Origin: Bog-756 sp963837805
Lineage (GTDB): Bacteria > Actinomycetota > Acidimicrobiia > Acidimicrobiales > RAAP-2
Assembly: GCA_963837805.1 (NCBI GenBank)
Contig: CAWIOU010000020.1
Coordinates: 248,001 to 312,000, forward strand
Length of the DNA: 64,000 bases
Direction of reading: 5' to 3'
The position numbers were made by a program, and so were the translations under genes. Each line of letters begins with the position of its first letter. The first letter of the stretch is position 1. Shown piece after piece: positions 32,219 to 40,972 of the stretch. The notes below the pieces were generated by a model. It was not told the DNA's origin. It did not search any database and worked only from the letters and a program-made list of their open reading frames with translations.

Positions 32219-32953
32219 TCAGACGGCTTGCTCCCACGCCGGATGCGACCGGGACAGGCGTCCGGCGACGATGGCGACCGGGGCCAGCAGGAGCAGCGCG
32301 ACCACCAGTCCGGCCGGCTTGCTCAGGTGGAGGACGCAGACCGCCCCGATGAGGGCGCCCACGAACATGGCCACCGCCGACAGTCCCCGGCGCCCGAGCC
32401 GCGAGTTGGTCCCGCCGGCCAGACGGCTGTCGAAGGCCACACCGGTGATGGTCTGGGTGAGCACCGTGGTGGTCAGGTCCGGCACGGCGATCTTCCGGGC
32501 CGTGCCGTTCTGGATGCCCATGGCCAGACCCAGCAGTCCGATGAGGGCGTAGCGGGAGGCTCCCGTGCCCAGGTCGCTCACACTCCAGCCGACCACGATG
32601 GTGGCCGCCACCAACCCGACCTGCACGAACCCGGACACGGCCAGCATCCGCCCCCGACGCGGGCCGAGGTGGGCGACGAGCCGGCCGCTGATCAGGGCAC
32701 CGACGAAGAAGGCGCCCAACGCCGACAGCGAGGCGGCGATCGAGAAGCCCTTGGCCCCGGTGAGGGCGAAGGCCAGGAACACCACGTTGCCGGTCATGTT
32801 GGCCACGAAGACGTGGCCGAGGACCAGGTAGCTGAAGGCATCCACCAATCCGGTGACCACGGTGAGGACGACCAGCAGCGGCGCCAGGGGCCCGTGCTTG
32901 TCCCCCGCCGGTGGCACCAGGGTCTGCCAGGCTTCGGTCACGGTGGACTTCAT
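32219..32953 (-). CDS. DUF1275 (YoaK-family) membrane protein
   Basis: A 244-residue integral membrane protein of the DUF1275/YoaK family with about six helices. LLVVLTVVTGLVDAFSYLVLGHVFVANMTGNVVFLAFAL has the G-x-x-D-A and FVANMTGN segments typical of the family; DLTTTVLTQTITGVAFDSRLAGG follows further on. Its role is unknown. The ATG at 32953 precedes KSTVTEAWQTLVPPAG. It is separate from neighbouring genes. Confidence 0.88.
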   Translation of the reverse strand: MKSTVTEAWQTLVPPAGDKHGPLAPLLVVLTVVTGLVDAFSYLVLGHVFVANMTGNVVFLAFALTGAKGFSIAASLSALGAFFVGALISGRLVAHLGPRRGRMLAVSGFVQVGLVAATIVVGWSVSDLGTGASRYALIGLLGLAMGIQNGTARKIAVPDLTTTVLTQTITGVAFDSRLAGGTNSRLGRRGLSAVAMFVGALIGAVCVLHLSKPAGLVVALLLLAPVAIVAGRLSRSHPAWEQAV

Positions 32954-33058
32954 GGATGGACCTCCGATTCGTGGTCGTCGACCGGTCGGCCGCACCCGTC
33001 CAGGGGGACCGGCCGACCGCTATCAGAATGGACCGTTCTCGGATCGCCGGCAACGGGT

Positions 33059-34738
33059 TCAGGGCGCGGCACCGGAACTGAGCTCGATCGACCGGGAGAT
33101 GTCCACCGAACCGAGCAGTTGGCGGTCGTGGGAGACGAGCAGCAGGGTGCCGCCGAAGGCGGCCAGCGCCGACTCGAGCTGCTCGATGGCCGGCAGGTCG
33201 AGGTGGTTGGTGGGCTCGTCCAGCACCAGGAAGTTGACCCCCCGGGCCTGGAACATGGCCAGCTCGGCTCGGGTCCGCTCCCCCGGGGAGAGCGAGGCGC
33301 TGGGCCGGGTGACGTGCTCGGCGTCCAGCCCGAACTTGGCCAGCAGCGACCTGGCCTCGGCCTGGGAGAGCCCGCACCGGTCGGTGACCGTTCGGACCAG
33401 GTCCGACCCACCGCCCATGGTCCGGCGGTCCTGGCCCAGCTGTCCAACCACCACGCTCGGCCCCATCCACCGGTCGCCGGCCGCCAGCGGCAGGGTGCCG
33501 AGCAGCGCCGAGACCAGCGTGGACTTCCCCGCCCCGTTGGCGCCGGTCAACGCCACCCGCTCCCCCCAGTCGATCTGGAGGTCCACCGGACCCATCCGGA
33601 ACGACCCCCGTTCGATGACCGCACCGGTCAGGCGGACGACGACAGCACCGGCCCGGTCGGCCTCTTCGATGGAGAACCGGAGGTCCCATCCCTCGAACGG
33701 CTTCTCCACGGCTTCGAGGTTGTCCATGGCCCGCTCGTTCTGGCGCGCCTTGGAGGCCAACTTCTCCGTGCGGTTGATCCGGAAGTCCCGCTGGGCCTTG
33801 TCGTTGTCCCGGGGGTGGCGCGACTCCCGGCGGACTCCGGTGGTGGCCCACTGCCGCTGCCGGTCGGCTCTGCTCTCCAGCTGGCGACGCTGGCGGTCGT
33901 AGAGCTCATAGGCCTCCGACGCGTGGCGACGGGCGTGGGCCCGTTCTGTCTGATACCCGCGCCACCCGCCGCCGTACTCGAGCGCCGTCCGACTGTGGGC
34001 ATCGAGCTCGAGCACGGTGGTCACGGTGCGCTCGAGGAAGTCCCGGTCGTGGGAGACGATGACCATGCCCCCCCGACGCGACCGCACCCAGGCCTCGAGC
34101 CGGCCCAGGCCTTCGAAGTCGAGATCGTTGGTCGGCTCGTCGAGCAGGGTGATGTCGAACCGCGAGAGCTCGATGGCGGCCAGCGCCACCTTGGCCTCCT
34201 GGCCGCCCGACAACGTCGACACCGGCCGGTCGGCCACGTCGGCGCCGACTCCGAGCCCGACCAGGACTTCGTCGATCCGGGCATCGAGGTCGGCGGCCCC
34301 CAGGGAGTTGAACCGGTCGAGGGCGATGTCGTACCGGCGCTCGGCGGCGGCGGTCCCGTCCACCAGGCCGGCGGCCGCCTCGGCCAGCTCCTGGTCGGCG
34401 CCGCGGGCACCGGTCCGGCGGGTCAACGCCTGGCGGACCGTCTCGCCGGCGACGACCTCGTGCTCCTGGGACAGGTAGCCCCGGGTGGCCGACGGCGGGT
34501 CCAGGACGATCCGGCCGCCGCCGGGGGCGATGACCCCGGCCAACAGCTGGAGGAGGGTCGACTTGCCGACCCCGTTGGGGCCGACGACGCCGATCCGGCT
34601 CTCCGGCCCGATCGTGAGGGAGACCCCGTCGAGGACGGTGCGGCCGCCGCGGTCGTGGGTCAGGTGGCGCGCCACCAGTGTGGCCGGCGGCGATGACGGA
34701 AGAGACGGACGAGGAGCGGGAACGCGGGACGCGGGCAA
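33059..34738 (-). CDS. ABC-F family ATPase
   Basis: A 559-residue ABC-F protein with two ABC ATPase domains and no membrane part. Domain 1 has Walker A GPNGVGKST, signature LSGGQEAK and Walker B LLDEPTND; domain 2 has GANGAGKST, LSPGERTR and LVLDEPTNHLD. Between them lies a linker rich in Arg/Lys (HARRHASEAYELYDRQRRQLESR), the segment that reaches the ribosomal P site in antibiotic-resistance and translation-factor members. Such proteins act on the ribosome, some giving resistance to macrolide or pleuromutilin antibiotics. The subclass is not assigned. Basic lead of about 20 residues before VARHLTHDRGG. Confidence 0.93.
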   Translation of the reverse strand: MPASRVPAPRPSLPSSPPATLVARHLTHDRGGRTVLDGVSLTIGPESRIGVVGPNGVGKSTLLQLLAGVIAPGGGRIVLDPPSATRGYLSQEHEVVAGETVRQALTRRTGARGADQELAEAAAGLVDGTAAAERRYDIALDRFNSLGAADLDARIDEVLVGLGVGADVADRPVSTLSGGQEAKVALAAIELSRFDITLLDEPTNDLDFEGLGRLEAWVRSRRGGMVIVSHDRDFLERTVTTVLELDAHSRTALEYGGGWRGYQTERAHARRHASEAYELYDRQRRQLESRADRQRQWATTGVRRESRHPRDNDKAQRDFRINRTEKLASKARQNERAMDNLEAVEKPFEGWDLRFSIEEADRAGAVVVRLTGAVIERGSFRMGPVDLQIDWGERVALTGANGAGKSTLVSALLGTLPLAAGDRWMGPSVVVGQLGQDRRTMGGGSDLVRTVTDRCGLSQAEARSLLAKFGLDAEHVTRPSASLSPGERTRAELAMFQARGVNFLVLDEPTNHLDLPAIEQLESALAAFGGTLLLVSHDRQLLGSVDISRSIELSSGAAP

Positions 34739-34868
34739 CGGGAACCTCCGGGACCATGGGACGAGGGTCGGGCACGGGGCAACCGGTTCTCAGCGCACGG
34801 AGCAAGCGTAGCGCCGGCCGTTGCCGCCGGCCGATCCCACTGGAAGCGCCGGCGGCACCCGCCGGCGG
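34739..34868. other. Intergenic region
   Basis: 130 nt between the ABC-F gene and the end of the thiolase operon, without a recognised hairpin. Confidence 0.3.
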
Positions 34869-36023
34869 TCAGGGCTTGTCGCTCCCGACCACCCACATGG
34901 AGAAGAACTGGGAGCCGCCGCCGTAGGCCTGGCCCAGGGCCAGCCTGGCTCCGTCGACCTGGTGCTCGCCGGCCTGTCCCCGCACCTGCATGGCCACCTC
35001 GAGGAAACGGAGCATCCCCGACGCACCGATGGGATTCGACGACAGCACGCCCCCGGACGTGTTCCACGGGATGTCCCCGTCGAAGGCGGTGGCCCCCGAC
35101 TCGGTCAGCTTCCACCCGTCACCGAGCTCGCAGAACCCGAGGTTCTCCAGCCACATCGGCTCGTACCAGCTGAAGGGCACGTAGACCTCGGCCACGTCGA
35201 ACTGGGCCCGGGGATCGGTGATCCCGGCCTGCCGGTAGACGTCGGCCGAGCAGTCGCGGCCGGCCTGCGGATTGACCTGGTCCCGTCCGGCGAACATGGT
35301 GGGCTCGGACCGCATGGCCGTCCCGTGGATCCATGCCGGAGGGAACTGTCCCGACACCGCATCCTCGGCCGCCAGCACCATGGCCGCGGCACCGTCGGAG
35401 GACGGGCACGCCTCGAGGTAGCGGAGCGGGTCCCACAGCATCATCGAGTCCTCGACCATCTTCATGTCGATGTCGGCCAGGTGGAGATGGGCGTAGGGAT
35501 TGCGCAGGGCGTTCAGCCGGTCCTTGACCGCCACCATCCGTCCGATGTGCTCGGGCGCGCCCGATCGCCGCATGTAGGCGCGGATGTGGGGGGCGAAGTA
35601 CCCGCCCGCCCCGGCCAGCAGCGGGGCGGCGAACGGTTGGGGCACCGACAACGCCCACATGGCGTCGGAGTCCGACTGCTTCTCGTAGGCCACGGTCAGG
35701 ACCCGCTCGTGGATCCCCGACGAGATCAGGTGGGCGGCCACCAGGGCGGTCGATCCGCCCACCGAACCGGCGGTGTGCACCCGGAACATGGGCTTGCCCA
35801 CCGCCCCGAGAGCCGGAGCCAGATAGAGCTCGGGCATCATGTTGCCCTCGAACATGTCCGGGGCCTTCCCGATGACCACGGCGTCGATGTCGCTCCAGGT
35901 CAGATCGGCGTCGGCCAGCGCCATCTTGGCCGCCTCCCGCACCAGGCCGGCGATGGACACGTCCTCCCGCTTGGCCTTGTGGTGGGTCTGGCCCACGCCG
36001 ATGACTGCGCAACGCTCGGCCAT
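34869..36023 (-). CDS. Lipid-transfer-protein-type thiolase 1
   Basis: A 384-residue thiolase-fold protein of the Ltp/SCP-x-like group, starting MAERCAVIGVGQTHHKAKREDVSIAGLVREAAKMAL. Its sequence includes SGIHERVLTVAYEKQSDSD, LAGAGGYFAPHIRAYM, SSDGAAAMVLAAEDA and the C-terminal GGVLSSNPIGASGMLRFLEVAMQVRGQAG with GQAYGGGSQFFSMWVVG. The usual nucleophilic Cys is absent where expected, as in Ltp-type proteins, which act as retro-aldolases or lyases on steroid/fatty acyl-CoA intermediates with a DUF35 partner. The ATG at 36023 shares a base with the stop of the preceding gene (TGATG). Confidence 0.88.
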   Translation of the reverse strand: MAERCAVIGVGQTHHKAKREDVSIAGLVREAAKMALADADLTWSDIDAVVIGKAPDMFEGNMMPELYLAPALGAVGKPMFRVHTAGSVGGSTALVAAHLISSGIHERVLTVAYEKQSDSDAMWALSVPQPFAAPLLAGAGGYFAPHIRAYMRRSGAPEHIGRMVAVKDRLNALRNPYAHLHLADIDMKMVEDSMMLWDPLRYLEACPSSDGAAAMVLAAEDAVSGQFPPAWIHGTAMRSEPTMFAGRDQVNPQAGRDCSADVYRQAGITDPRAQFDVAEVYVPFSWYEPMWLENLGFCELGDGWKLTESGATAFDGDIPWNTSGGVLSSNPIGASGMLRFLEVAMQVRGQAGEHQVDGARLALGQAYGGGSQFFSMWVVGSDKP

Positions 36024-37099
36024 CACTCACCCTCCAGGACGCAGACCAGGTTCTGTTGCAGGCACGGTCCCGAGGTGGCGTGGGCCACCGCCCGATGGGC
36101 CTGGCCCGAGGAGATCCGGGCCGCGGCCTCGCCGATGCGGATGAGCCCGGCCGACATGACCGGGTTGGCGGCCAGCGGGCCGCCGGACGGGTTGATGACC
36201 ACGGCGTCGTCCAGGCCCAGGGCGTCCCGCACGATGATCTCCTGATGGGCGTAGGGCGCATGGAGCTCGGCCACGTCGATGCGGCCCTCGGCGACCCCGG
36301 CCACCTCGCCGGCCTTGGTCGTCGACGGCGACAGGGTCAGGTCGCGGGCTCCGAGCGAGTGGGTCTCCATCCGGTGGTCGAATCCGGTGATCCACGCCGG
36401 GTTTTTCGACCATCGGGCGGCCTTGTCCCCGGCGGCCAGCACGATGGCGGCGGCGCCGTCGGTGATCGGGGGAAGGGCGTGGCGCCTCAGGGGCGAGACG
36501 ACGTAGTCGTCCTCGAGCAGCGTGTCGACGGGGACGTCGTTGGCCACCTGGGCCTTGGGATTGGCCAGGGCGTCCTTGCGGCTGCGGGCGGCGATGGCCG
36601 CGAACTCCCGCTCGGTGCCCTTCCCCGCGTCGATGACGGCGCGGGCCTGCAGCGCGGCCAGGCTGACCGGGTCGGGCCAGAGCGGGGCCAGGTAGTAGGG
36701 GTCGAGCTGCAGGGCGAGGATCTCGTTGAGGTTGCCGAGGGACGAGCGCCCGAAGCTGTAGACGAGGGCGGCGTCGATCTCACCTTCCTGGAGGAGGACC
36801 CAGGCCTCGTAGAGGGCCCAGGCCCCGTCCATCTCCACATGGCTCTCGGCCCGGGGCGGCCACACCCCCACCGCGTCGAGGGCGGTCACGAAGCTGAACG
36901 GCCCGCCGATGAGGTAGTCGGTCGAACCCGAGCAGATGAAGTCCACGTCGTCCTTGGTGATCCCGATGTTGCCGAACACCTCGGCGATCACCGGCATGAG
37001 CATCTCGACCTCGTTGTGCTCCTCGTCGCGGCGCACGTTCTGGGTCTGGGCGAACGAGGCCACCGAGACGGGCCGCGGGGTGCGGGCGGCGGGGCTCAC
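36023..37099 (-). CDS. Lipid-transfer-protein-type thiolase 2
   Basis: A 358-residue thiolase-like protein, starting at GTG 37099 and coupled to the upstream DUF35 gene by a GTGA overlap. VSVASFAQTQNVRRDEEHNEVEMLMPVIAEVFGNIG, GDMVDFICSGSTDYLIGGPFSFVTALDAVG and HVEMDGAWALYEAWVLLQEG cover the N-terminal half. PPITDGAAAIVLAAGDKA, AELHAPYAHQEIIVRDALGL and NPSGGPLAANPVMSAGLIRIGEAA follow. In actinobacteria this gene partners another Ltp and a DUF35 protein (the arrangement of Rv3521-Rv3523 in Mycobacterium), probably as a heteromeric enzyme on acyl-CoA or sterol side-chain intermediates. Confidence 0.88.
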   Translation of the reverse strand: MSPAARTPRPVSVASFAQTQNVRRDEEHNEVEMLMPVIAEVFGNIGITKDDVDFICSGSTDYLIGGPFSFVTALDAVGVWPPRAESHVEMDGAWALYEAWVLLQEGEIDAALVYSFGRSSLGNLNEILALQLDPYYLAPLWPDPVSLAALQARAVIDAGKGTEREFAAIAARSRKDALANPKAQVANDVPVDTLLEDDYVVSPLRRHALPPITDGAAAIVLAAGDKAARWSKNPAWITGFDHRMETHSLGARDLTLSPSTTKAGEVAGVAEGRIDVAELHAPYAHQEIIVRDALGLDDAVVINPSGGPLAANPVMSAGLIRIGEAAARISSGQAHRAVAHATSGPCLQQNLVCVLEGE

Positions 37100-37608
37100 A
37101 GGTACTCCTTGTACGTCTCGTACTCGGCGTCGGGTTCCCCGTTGGGCCGGAAGTACTTGACCGAGGCCAGGGAGGGGGTCAGCTCGCCGGGATCGACCCA
37201 CACCGCCTCGACCCGCATCCCCATGCGGATCTGGTCGGTCGGCACCTCCTGGATGAGACCCATGAACGAGAGGTTGGCCCCGTCGAGGAGGACCTGCGCA
37301 CAGATGTAGGGGATCTCGATGGACTGGCCGGCGAAGGGCACGTTGACCACGCAGTAGGTGGTGATGGTGCCGACGTTGGCCAGTTCGACGTCCTCGGTGG
37401 TGGGCACCCCGTCGGTCGGGCACGAACCCCTCGAGGGGACGTACACCTTGCCGCAGACATGGCACCGCTGGCCCATGAACTTGCCCCGCTCGAGCCCGCG
37501 TAGGAAGCGGGACTGGGCGACCCCGGGGGTGAAGTCGAAGTCCAGGCGGATGGGAGTGGCCAGGGTGGTGACCGGGGCCAGCTCCCCGGCATCGGTCTCC
37601 GGGCTCAT
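37096..37608 (-). CDS. DUF35 acyl-CoA-binding OB-fold protein with zinc ribbon
   Basis: A 170-residue DUF35-type protein: an N-terminal zinc ribbon with CHVCGKVYVPSRGSCPTDG (two Cys pairs), then an OB-fold domain with TTYCVVNVPFAGQSIEIPYICAQVLLDGANLSFMGLIQEV and EAVWVDPGELTPSLASVKYFRP. DUF35 partners are thought to bind the acyl-CoA and stabilise the thiolase. Its ATG overlaps the preceding stop (TGATG), and its stop overlaps the GTG of thiolase 2. Confidence 0.92.
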   Translation of the reverse strand: MSPETDAGELAPVTTLATPIRLDFDFTPGVAQSRFLRGLERGKFMGQRCHVCGKVYVPSRGSCPTDGVPTTEDVELANVGTITTYCVVNVPFAGQSIEIPYICAQVLLDGANLSFMGLIQEVPTDQIRMGMRVEAVWVDPGELTPSLASVKYFRPNGEPDAEYETYKEYL

Positions 37609-38072
37609 CAGGCGGCTCCCCCTTTGGCCTCGGGCACGAAGGCCTCGATGTCGGACATGGCCCCGATCCGTTCCGGGGCCGGACGGAACCGCACGGTCAC
37701 CCGGTCACCGCTGGCCAGGTTGTCCGGGCCCCCGCTGTCGACGACGTGGAGCATGGCCGTGTCGGCCCCGTCCAGACGGATGAGCGCCCAGGCGAAGGGG
37801 CGCGGCAGCGGGTGCTTGGGCCGTGGATGCGAGACCCAGGCCCACGACTCGACGGCGCCGCCCGGACCCACCTCCACCATCTCGCCGGTGTCCTCCCCGG
37901 TGGTCGGGTCGTACTCGGTCGGGGGCACGATGACCGACCCCCCCGACCCCTGGACCCCCAGCAACCGCCCGTCGCGGAGCCCGGTCAGGAAGGCGCCGAT
38001 GACCGGACCCACCGAACGCGAATACGGGTATTCGAGGCGGTGACTCGCGTGCAGTGCTTCGCTCTCGGGCAT
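37608..38072 (-). CDS. DUF35-like OB-fold protein without zinc-binding cysteines
   Basis: A 154-residue OB-fold protein related to DUF35. After MPESEALHASHRLEYPYSRSVGPVIGAFLTGLRDGRLLG comes VQGSGGSVIVPPTEYDPTTGE, where the zinc ribbon of ordinary DUF35 proteins has Cys pairs; here they are lost but PPTEYDP is kept. The OB part is WAWVSHPRPKHPLPRPFAWALIRLDGADTAMLHVVD. It is the first gene of the operon. The ATG at 38072 lies 36 nt downstream of a 24-bp palindrome. Confidence 0.85.
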   Translation of the reverse strand: MPESEALHASHRLEYPYSRSVGPVIGAFLTGLRDGRLLGVQGSGGSVIVPPTEYDPTTGEDTGEMVEVGPGGAVESWAWVSHPRPKHPLPRPFAWALIRLDGADTAMLHVVDSGGPDNLASGDRVTVRFRPAPERIGAMSDIEAFVPEAKGGAA

Positions 38073-38113
38073 CCCGATCCTCCCCCTGGCCACTCGTCCA
38101 ATCCTGAATTTGC

Positions 38114-38137
38114 AAAAGTAGAACACATTTCACTTTT
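38114..38137. promoter_or_regulatory. 24-bp imperfect palindrome with KstR-like core, divergent promoter region
   Basis: AAAAGTAGAACACATTTCAC followed by TTTT. The outer arms AAAAGT/ACTTTT are perfectly inverted, and the inner TAGAACACATTTCA (38119-38132) fits the sterol-regulator (KstR) consensus TNNAACNNGTTNNA with one mismatch. It is located between the lipid-transfer operon (start 38072) and the sulfatase gene (start 38212), so it could control both. Inference from sequence only; TetR-family regulators generally recognise such sites. Confidence 0.45.
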
Positions 38138-38211
38138 AGCCGCCAACAGCCCTGCCCACGGCGGGGCGTGCCGGCGCCGGGGGCCGAAGGTGGGCGCTAC
38201 CGTGGCACCCC

Positions 38212-39774
38212 ATGGCCGACGACACCAGGCGCCCCAACATCCTCCTCGTGGTCTCCGACCAGGAGCGGCAGCGGTCCTGGCTCCCGGACGGGGTCTCCCT
38301 CCCATGGCGGGACCGGCTGCGGGCCGAGGGCCTCGAGTTCACCGACTACTTCACCCACTCCTCGCCGTGCTCGCCCAGCCGGGCCAGCCTGTTCACCGGT
38401 CGCTACCTCGAGGGCCACGGAGTGCTCGACAACGTGATCATGCCCGAGCACACCGAGCTGCCGGCCTCGACCCCCACCCTCGGTTCGCTGCTCGACGGGA
38501 GCGGCTACCGCTCGTCGTACATCGGGAAGTGGCACCTGTCCCACTCCCCCACACCGGACATGGAGGCCTACGGCTTCGCCGACTGGGACGGCAACGACCG
38601 CCACTTCATGGGTTGGGCGGGGACGGGCGTGCACTTCGACCCGCTCATCGCCACCAACGCCGCCCACTGGCTGGAGCAGAACGCCAGGCCGGGCGGAGGG
38701 GCCGGCCCCGGCGGCGACGGCTCCGGGAGGGGCGGCTCCGGCGGGACCGAGCCCTGGTTCCTCACCGTGGCCCTGGTCAACCCCCATGACGTGATGTGGT
38801 TCCCCGTGGACCAGCCCGGGTACCGCGAGCGCCACCCCGATGACGTGGCCGCCATCCGCTCGGTACTCGAGTCCGCCGCCTGGAAGGACGACGACCCTCT
38901 CCCCGTCTTCTCCGAGCCCTACCCCGAGGTCGTCGACCGGCTACCCGCCAACTTCGACGACGACCTCCACACCAAGCCCGAGGCCCACCGGCAGTGGCGT
39001 TGGGACCAGCAGCACGGGCTGTGGGGGTACATCGACCCGGCCGACAAGGGGGCGTGGCTTCGCCACCTCGACTACTACGTCCATCTCCATCAACTGGCCG
39101 ACCGCAACCTGGGCATCGTGCTCTCCGCCCTCGAGGCGGCCGGGGCGTGGGACGACACCATCGTCATCTTCACCTCCGACCACGGCGACATGTGCGGCTC
39201 CCACGGGCTGCGCTCGAAGGGCCCGTTCGTCTACGACGAGATCATGCGGGTACCCCTCTATGTGAAGGTTCCCGGCACCACCACGCCCGGCTCGGTGACC
39301 TCGGCTCTGGGCAGCCACGTGGACCTGGCCGCCACCATCTGCTCGTTGGCCGGCGTCGACCGGTCCACCCGGGCGTCGACGGTGCAGGGAGTCGACCTCT
39401 CGCCGGTGTTCGCCGACCCGGGGGCGTCGGTGCGGGACCACATCCTGTTCGCCCAGGACTCGGCCCAGACCACCGAGCTCAACAAGGTGCGCTACGCCCT
39501 GCGCGGCTTCTACGACGGCCGCACCAAGTACGCCCGCTACTACGGGGTGGGCGGGGGCAAGCCCTCCACCGGGCTGTGGGGAAAGTCCCCCGGTCACAAA
39601 CTGTTCGATGTCGACTGCGCCTTCGACGACAACGACCACGAGTGGTACGACCACGACACCGACCCCGACGAGCTGGTCAACCTGGCCAACGACCGCTCGC
39701 GCCGCTCCGAGCTCCGCGACGTCTTCGAGCGGATGCGCTCCTACGAGCAGGAGTCGTTCGTCGCCTTCGGCTGA
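38212..39774 (+). CDS. Type I sulfatase
   Basis: A 520-residue formylglycine-dependent sulfatase. The active-site motif is CSPSRASLFTGRYLEGHG (Cys53, CxPSR), with the metal ligands in RPNILLVVSDQERQR, YIGKWHLSHS and FTSDHGDMCGSHG. VIFTSDHGDM and EWYDHDTDPDELVNLAND are typical of the C-terminal part. A Gly/Ser-rich insertion at about residues 160-185 may be a loop. No signal peptide is evident, so it may be cytosolic. It is divergent from the lipid-transfer operon. The natural sulfate ester is unknown; no maturase (FGE) gene is in the window. Confidence 0.9.
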   Translation: MADDTRRPNILLVVSDQERQRSWLPDGVSLPWRDRLRAEGLEFTDYFTHSSPCSPSRASLFTGRYLEGHGVLDNVIMPEHTELPASTPTLGSLLDGSGYRSSYIGKWHLSHSPTPDMEAYGFADWDGNDRHFMGWAGTGVHFDPLIATNAAHWLEQNARPGGGAGPGGDGSGRGGSGGTEPWFLTVALVNPHDVMWFPVDQPGYRERHPDDVAAIRSVLESAAWKDDDPLPVFSEPYPEVVDRLPANFDDDLHTKPEAHRQWRWDQQHGLWGYIDPADKGAWLRHLDYYVHLHQLADRNLGIVLSALEAAGAWDDTIVIFTSDHGDMCGSHGLRSKGPFVYDEIMRVPLYVKVPGTTTPGSVTSALGSHVDLAATICSLAGVDRSTRASTVQGVDLSPVFADPGASVRDHILFAQDSAQTTELNKVRYALRGFYDGRTKYARYYGVGGGKPSTGLWGKSPGHKLFDVDCAFDDNDHEWYDHDTDPDELVNLANDRSRRSELRDVFERMRSYEQESFVAFG

Positions 39775-39795
39775 CGTGCCCGAGGCCCGGTTCCC

Positions 39796-40335
39796 TCAGC
39801 CGCCTGTCGGCGCCGGGCCGCCGAGCCGGCGGACCAGTTCGTCGACCAGCCCCCGACAGCCCGAATCCACCATGTCCAGGCAGAGTTCGAAGTCGGCGTC
39901 GTCGCCGTAGTAGGGATCGGGGACGTCGACGGCCCCGCCGGAGCGGGCATCGAACCCGCGCAACATGACCAGGCGCTCCTCGAACCGGTCATCGCCGGCC
40001 TGCGTGCGGGCCAGGCCCAACAGGGTCTGTTGGTGACCGCGGTCCATGCACACCACCAGATCGGTGGTGGCGAACCGGTCCGAGACGAACGCCCGGGCCC
40101 GGTGCCCGCGGTCCGAGTAGCCCCGGCGCTCGAGCGCCGAGCGGGCCCGGGGGTCCATGGGCTCGCCCTCGTGCCAGCCGCTGGTCCCGGCGCTTGACAC
40201 CACCAGGCGGTCGCCGAGGAGCGAGCCGTCGGTCAGTGACGTCGCCGCGGCCAACCCGGCCAGCACCATGGCCGCCATCGGTGACCGGCAGATGTTGCCG
40301 GTGCAGACGAAGCACACGCGCAGCGGATCACTCAC
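39796..40335 (-). CDS. Low-molecular-weight protein-tyrosine phosphatase
   Basis: A 179-residue LMW protein-tyrosine phosphatase. The phosphate-binding loop is CTGNICRS (CX5R, Cys11, Arg17), the general-acid region is VDVPDPYYGDDADFE (Asp in DPYYG), and the sequence between has SSAGTSGWHEGEPMDPRARSALERRGYS. In actinobacteria such proteins act on phosphotyrosine in signalling or on arsenate. There is no arsenic operon nearby, so protein phosphatase is the default. GTG at 40335, with an alternative GTG 15 nt upstream. It converges with the sulfatase and is head-to-head with the next gene. Confidence 0.9.
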   Translation of the reverse strand: MSDPLRVCFVCTGNICRSPMAAMVLAGLAAATSLTDGSLLGDRLVVSSAGTSGWHEGEPMDPRARSALERRGYSDRGHRARAFVSDRFATTDLVVCMDRGHQQTLLGLARTQAGDDRFEERLVMLRGFDARSGGAVDVPDPYYGDDADFELCLDMVDSGCRGLVDELVRRLGGPAPTGG

Positions 40336-40419
40336 CGGGTCATTCTGCACCGGCACGCGGCGACCCCGGTACGCTGCCCGAGGAGCGCCGCGGTCCGGTC
40401 GGCGGTCAGGGAGGACGAG

Positions 40420-40941
40420 ATGAGCGAACAGCCGAGCCCGCAGCCGGGTCCCCAGCCACTGGGTCACGGCGTGAAACAGCGCGACCTCATCAAGATGTCG
40501 CCCGAAGAGATCGACGCCTTCATCCACGAACGACGGCCCATGACCATGTGCACGCTCAACCACGACGGATCCATCCATGCGGTGGCCATGTGGTACGGAT
40601 TCCTCGACGGTTCGGTGGCCATCGAGACCAAGGCCAAGGCGCAGAAGGCCATCAACCTGGCCCGCGACCCGCGGATCACCTGCATGTTCGAGGACGGCGA
40701 CTCGTACGAGGAGCTGCGCGGGGTGGAACTGGTGGGCCGGGCCGAGATCATCGACGACCCCGGGAAGATGTTCGAGCTCGGGGTCGACGTCTTCGAGCGC
40801 TACTACGGGGGCTACACCGAGGAGCTGCGGCCGTTCGTCGAGACCATGCTCAACAAGCGGATCGTGGCCAAGGTCAACGTGGAGCGCACCGTCTCGTGGG
40901 ACCACCGCAAGCTCGGCCTCCCGCCCACCCGCCCGGGCTGA
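40420..40941 (+). CDS. PPOX-class oxidoreductase (F420/FMN-type) 1
   Basis: A 173-residue split-barrel flavoprotein-like protein of the pyridoxamine-phosphate-oxidase superfamily. The N-terminal PEEIDAFIHERRPMTMCTLNHDGSIHAVAMWYGFLDG and GSVAIETKAKAQKAINLARDPRITCMFED form the cofactor-binding half. Actinobacterial homologues frequently bind F420 instead of FMN, but no decisive residue is visible. It is followed by a related gene 31 nt downstream, forming a probable operon with the SDR and the dehydrogenase further on. Confidence 0.85.
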   Translation: MSEQPSPQPGPQPLGHGVKQRDLIKMSPEEIDAFIHERRPMTMCTLNHDGSIHAVAMWYGFLDGSVAIETKAKAQKAINLARDPRITCMFEDGDSYEELRGVELVGRAEIIDDPGKMFELGVDVFERYYGGYTEELRPFVETMLNKRIVAKVNVERTVSWDHRKLGLPPTRPG

Positions 40942-40972
40942 GCAGAGCCGGCCGGACTGAAGGAGGACCGCC

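Noticed and set aside
32162..34696. 844-codon plus-strand open frame across the DUF1275 and ABC-F genes
   Set aside because: Codon-position artefact of high GC: both minus-strand genes are clear, and the plus-strand product is Gly/Arg/Gln-rich with no domain.
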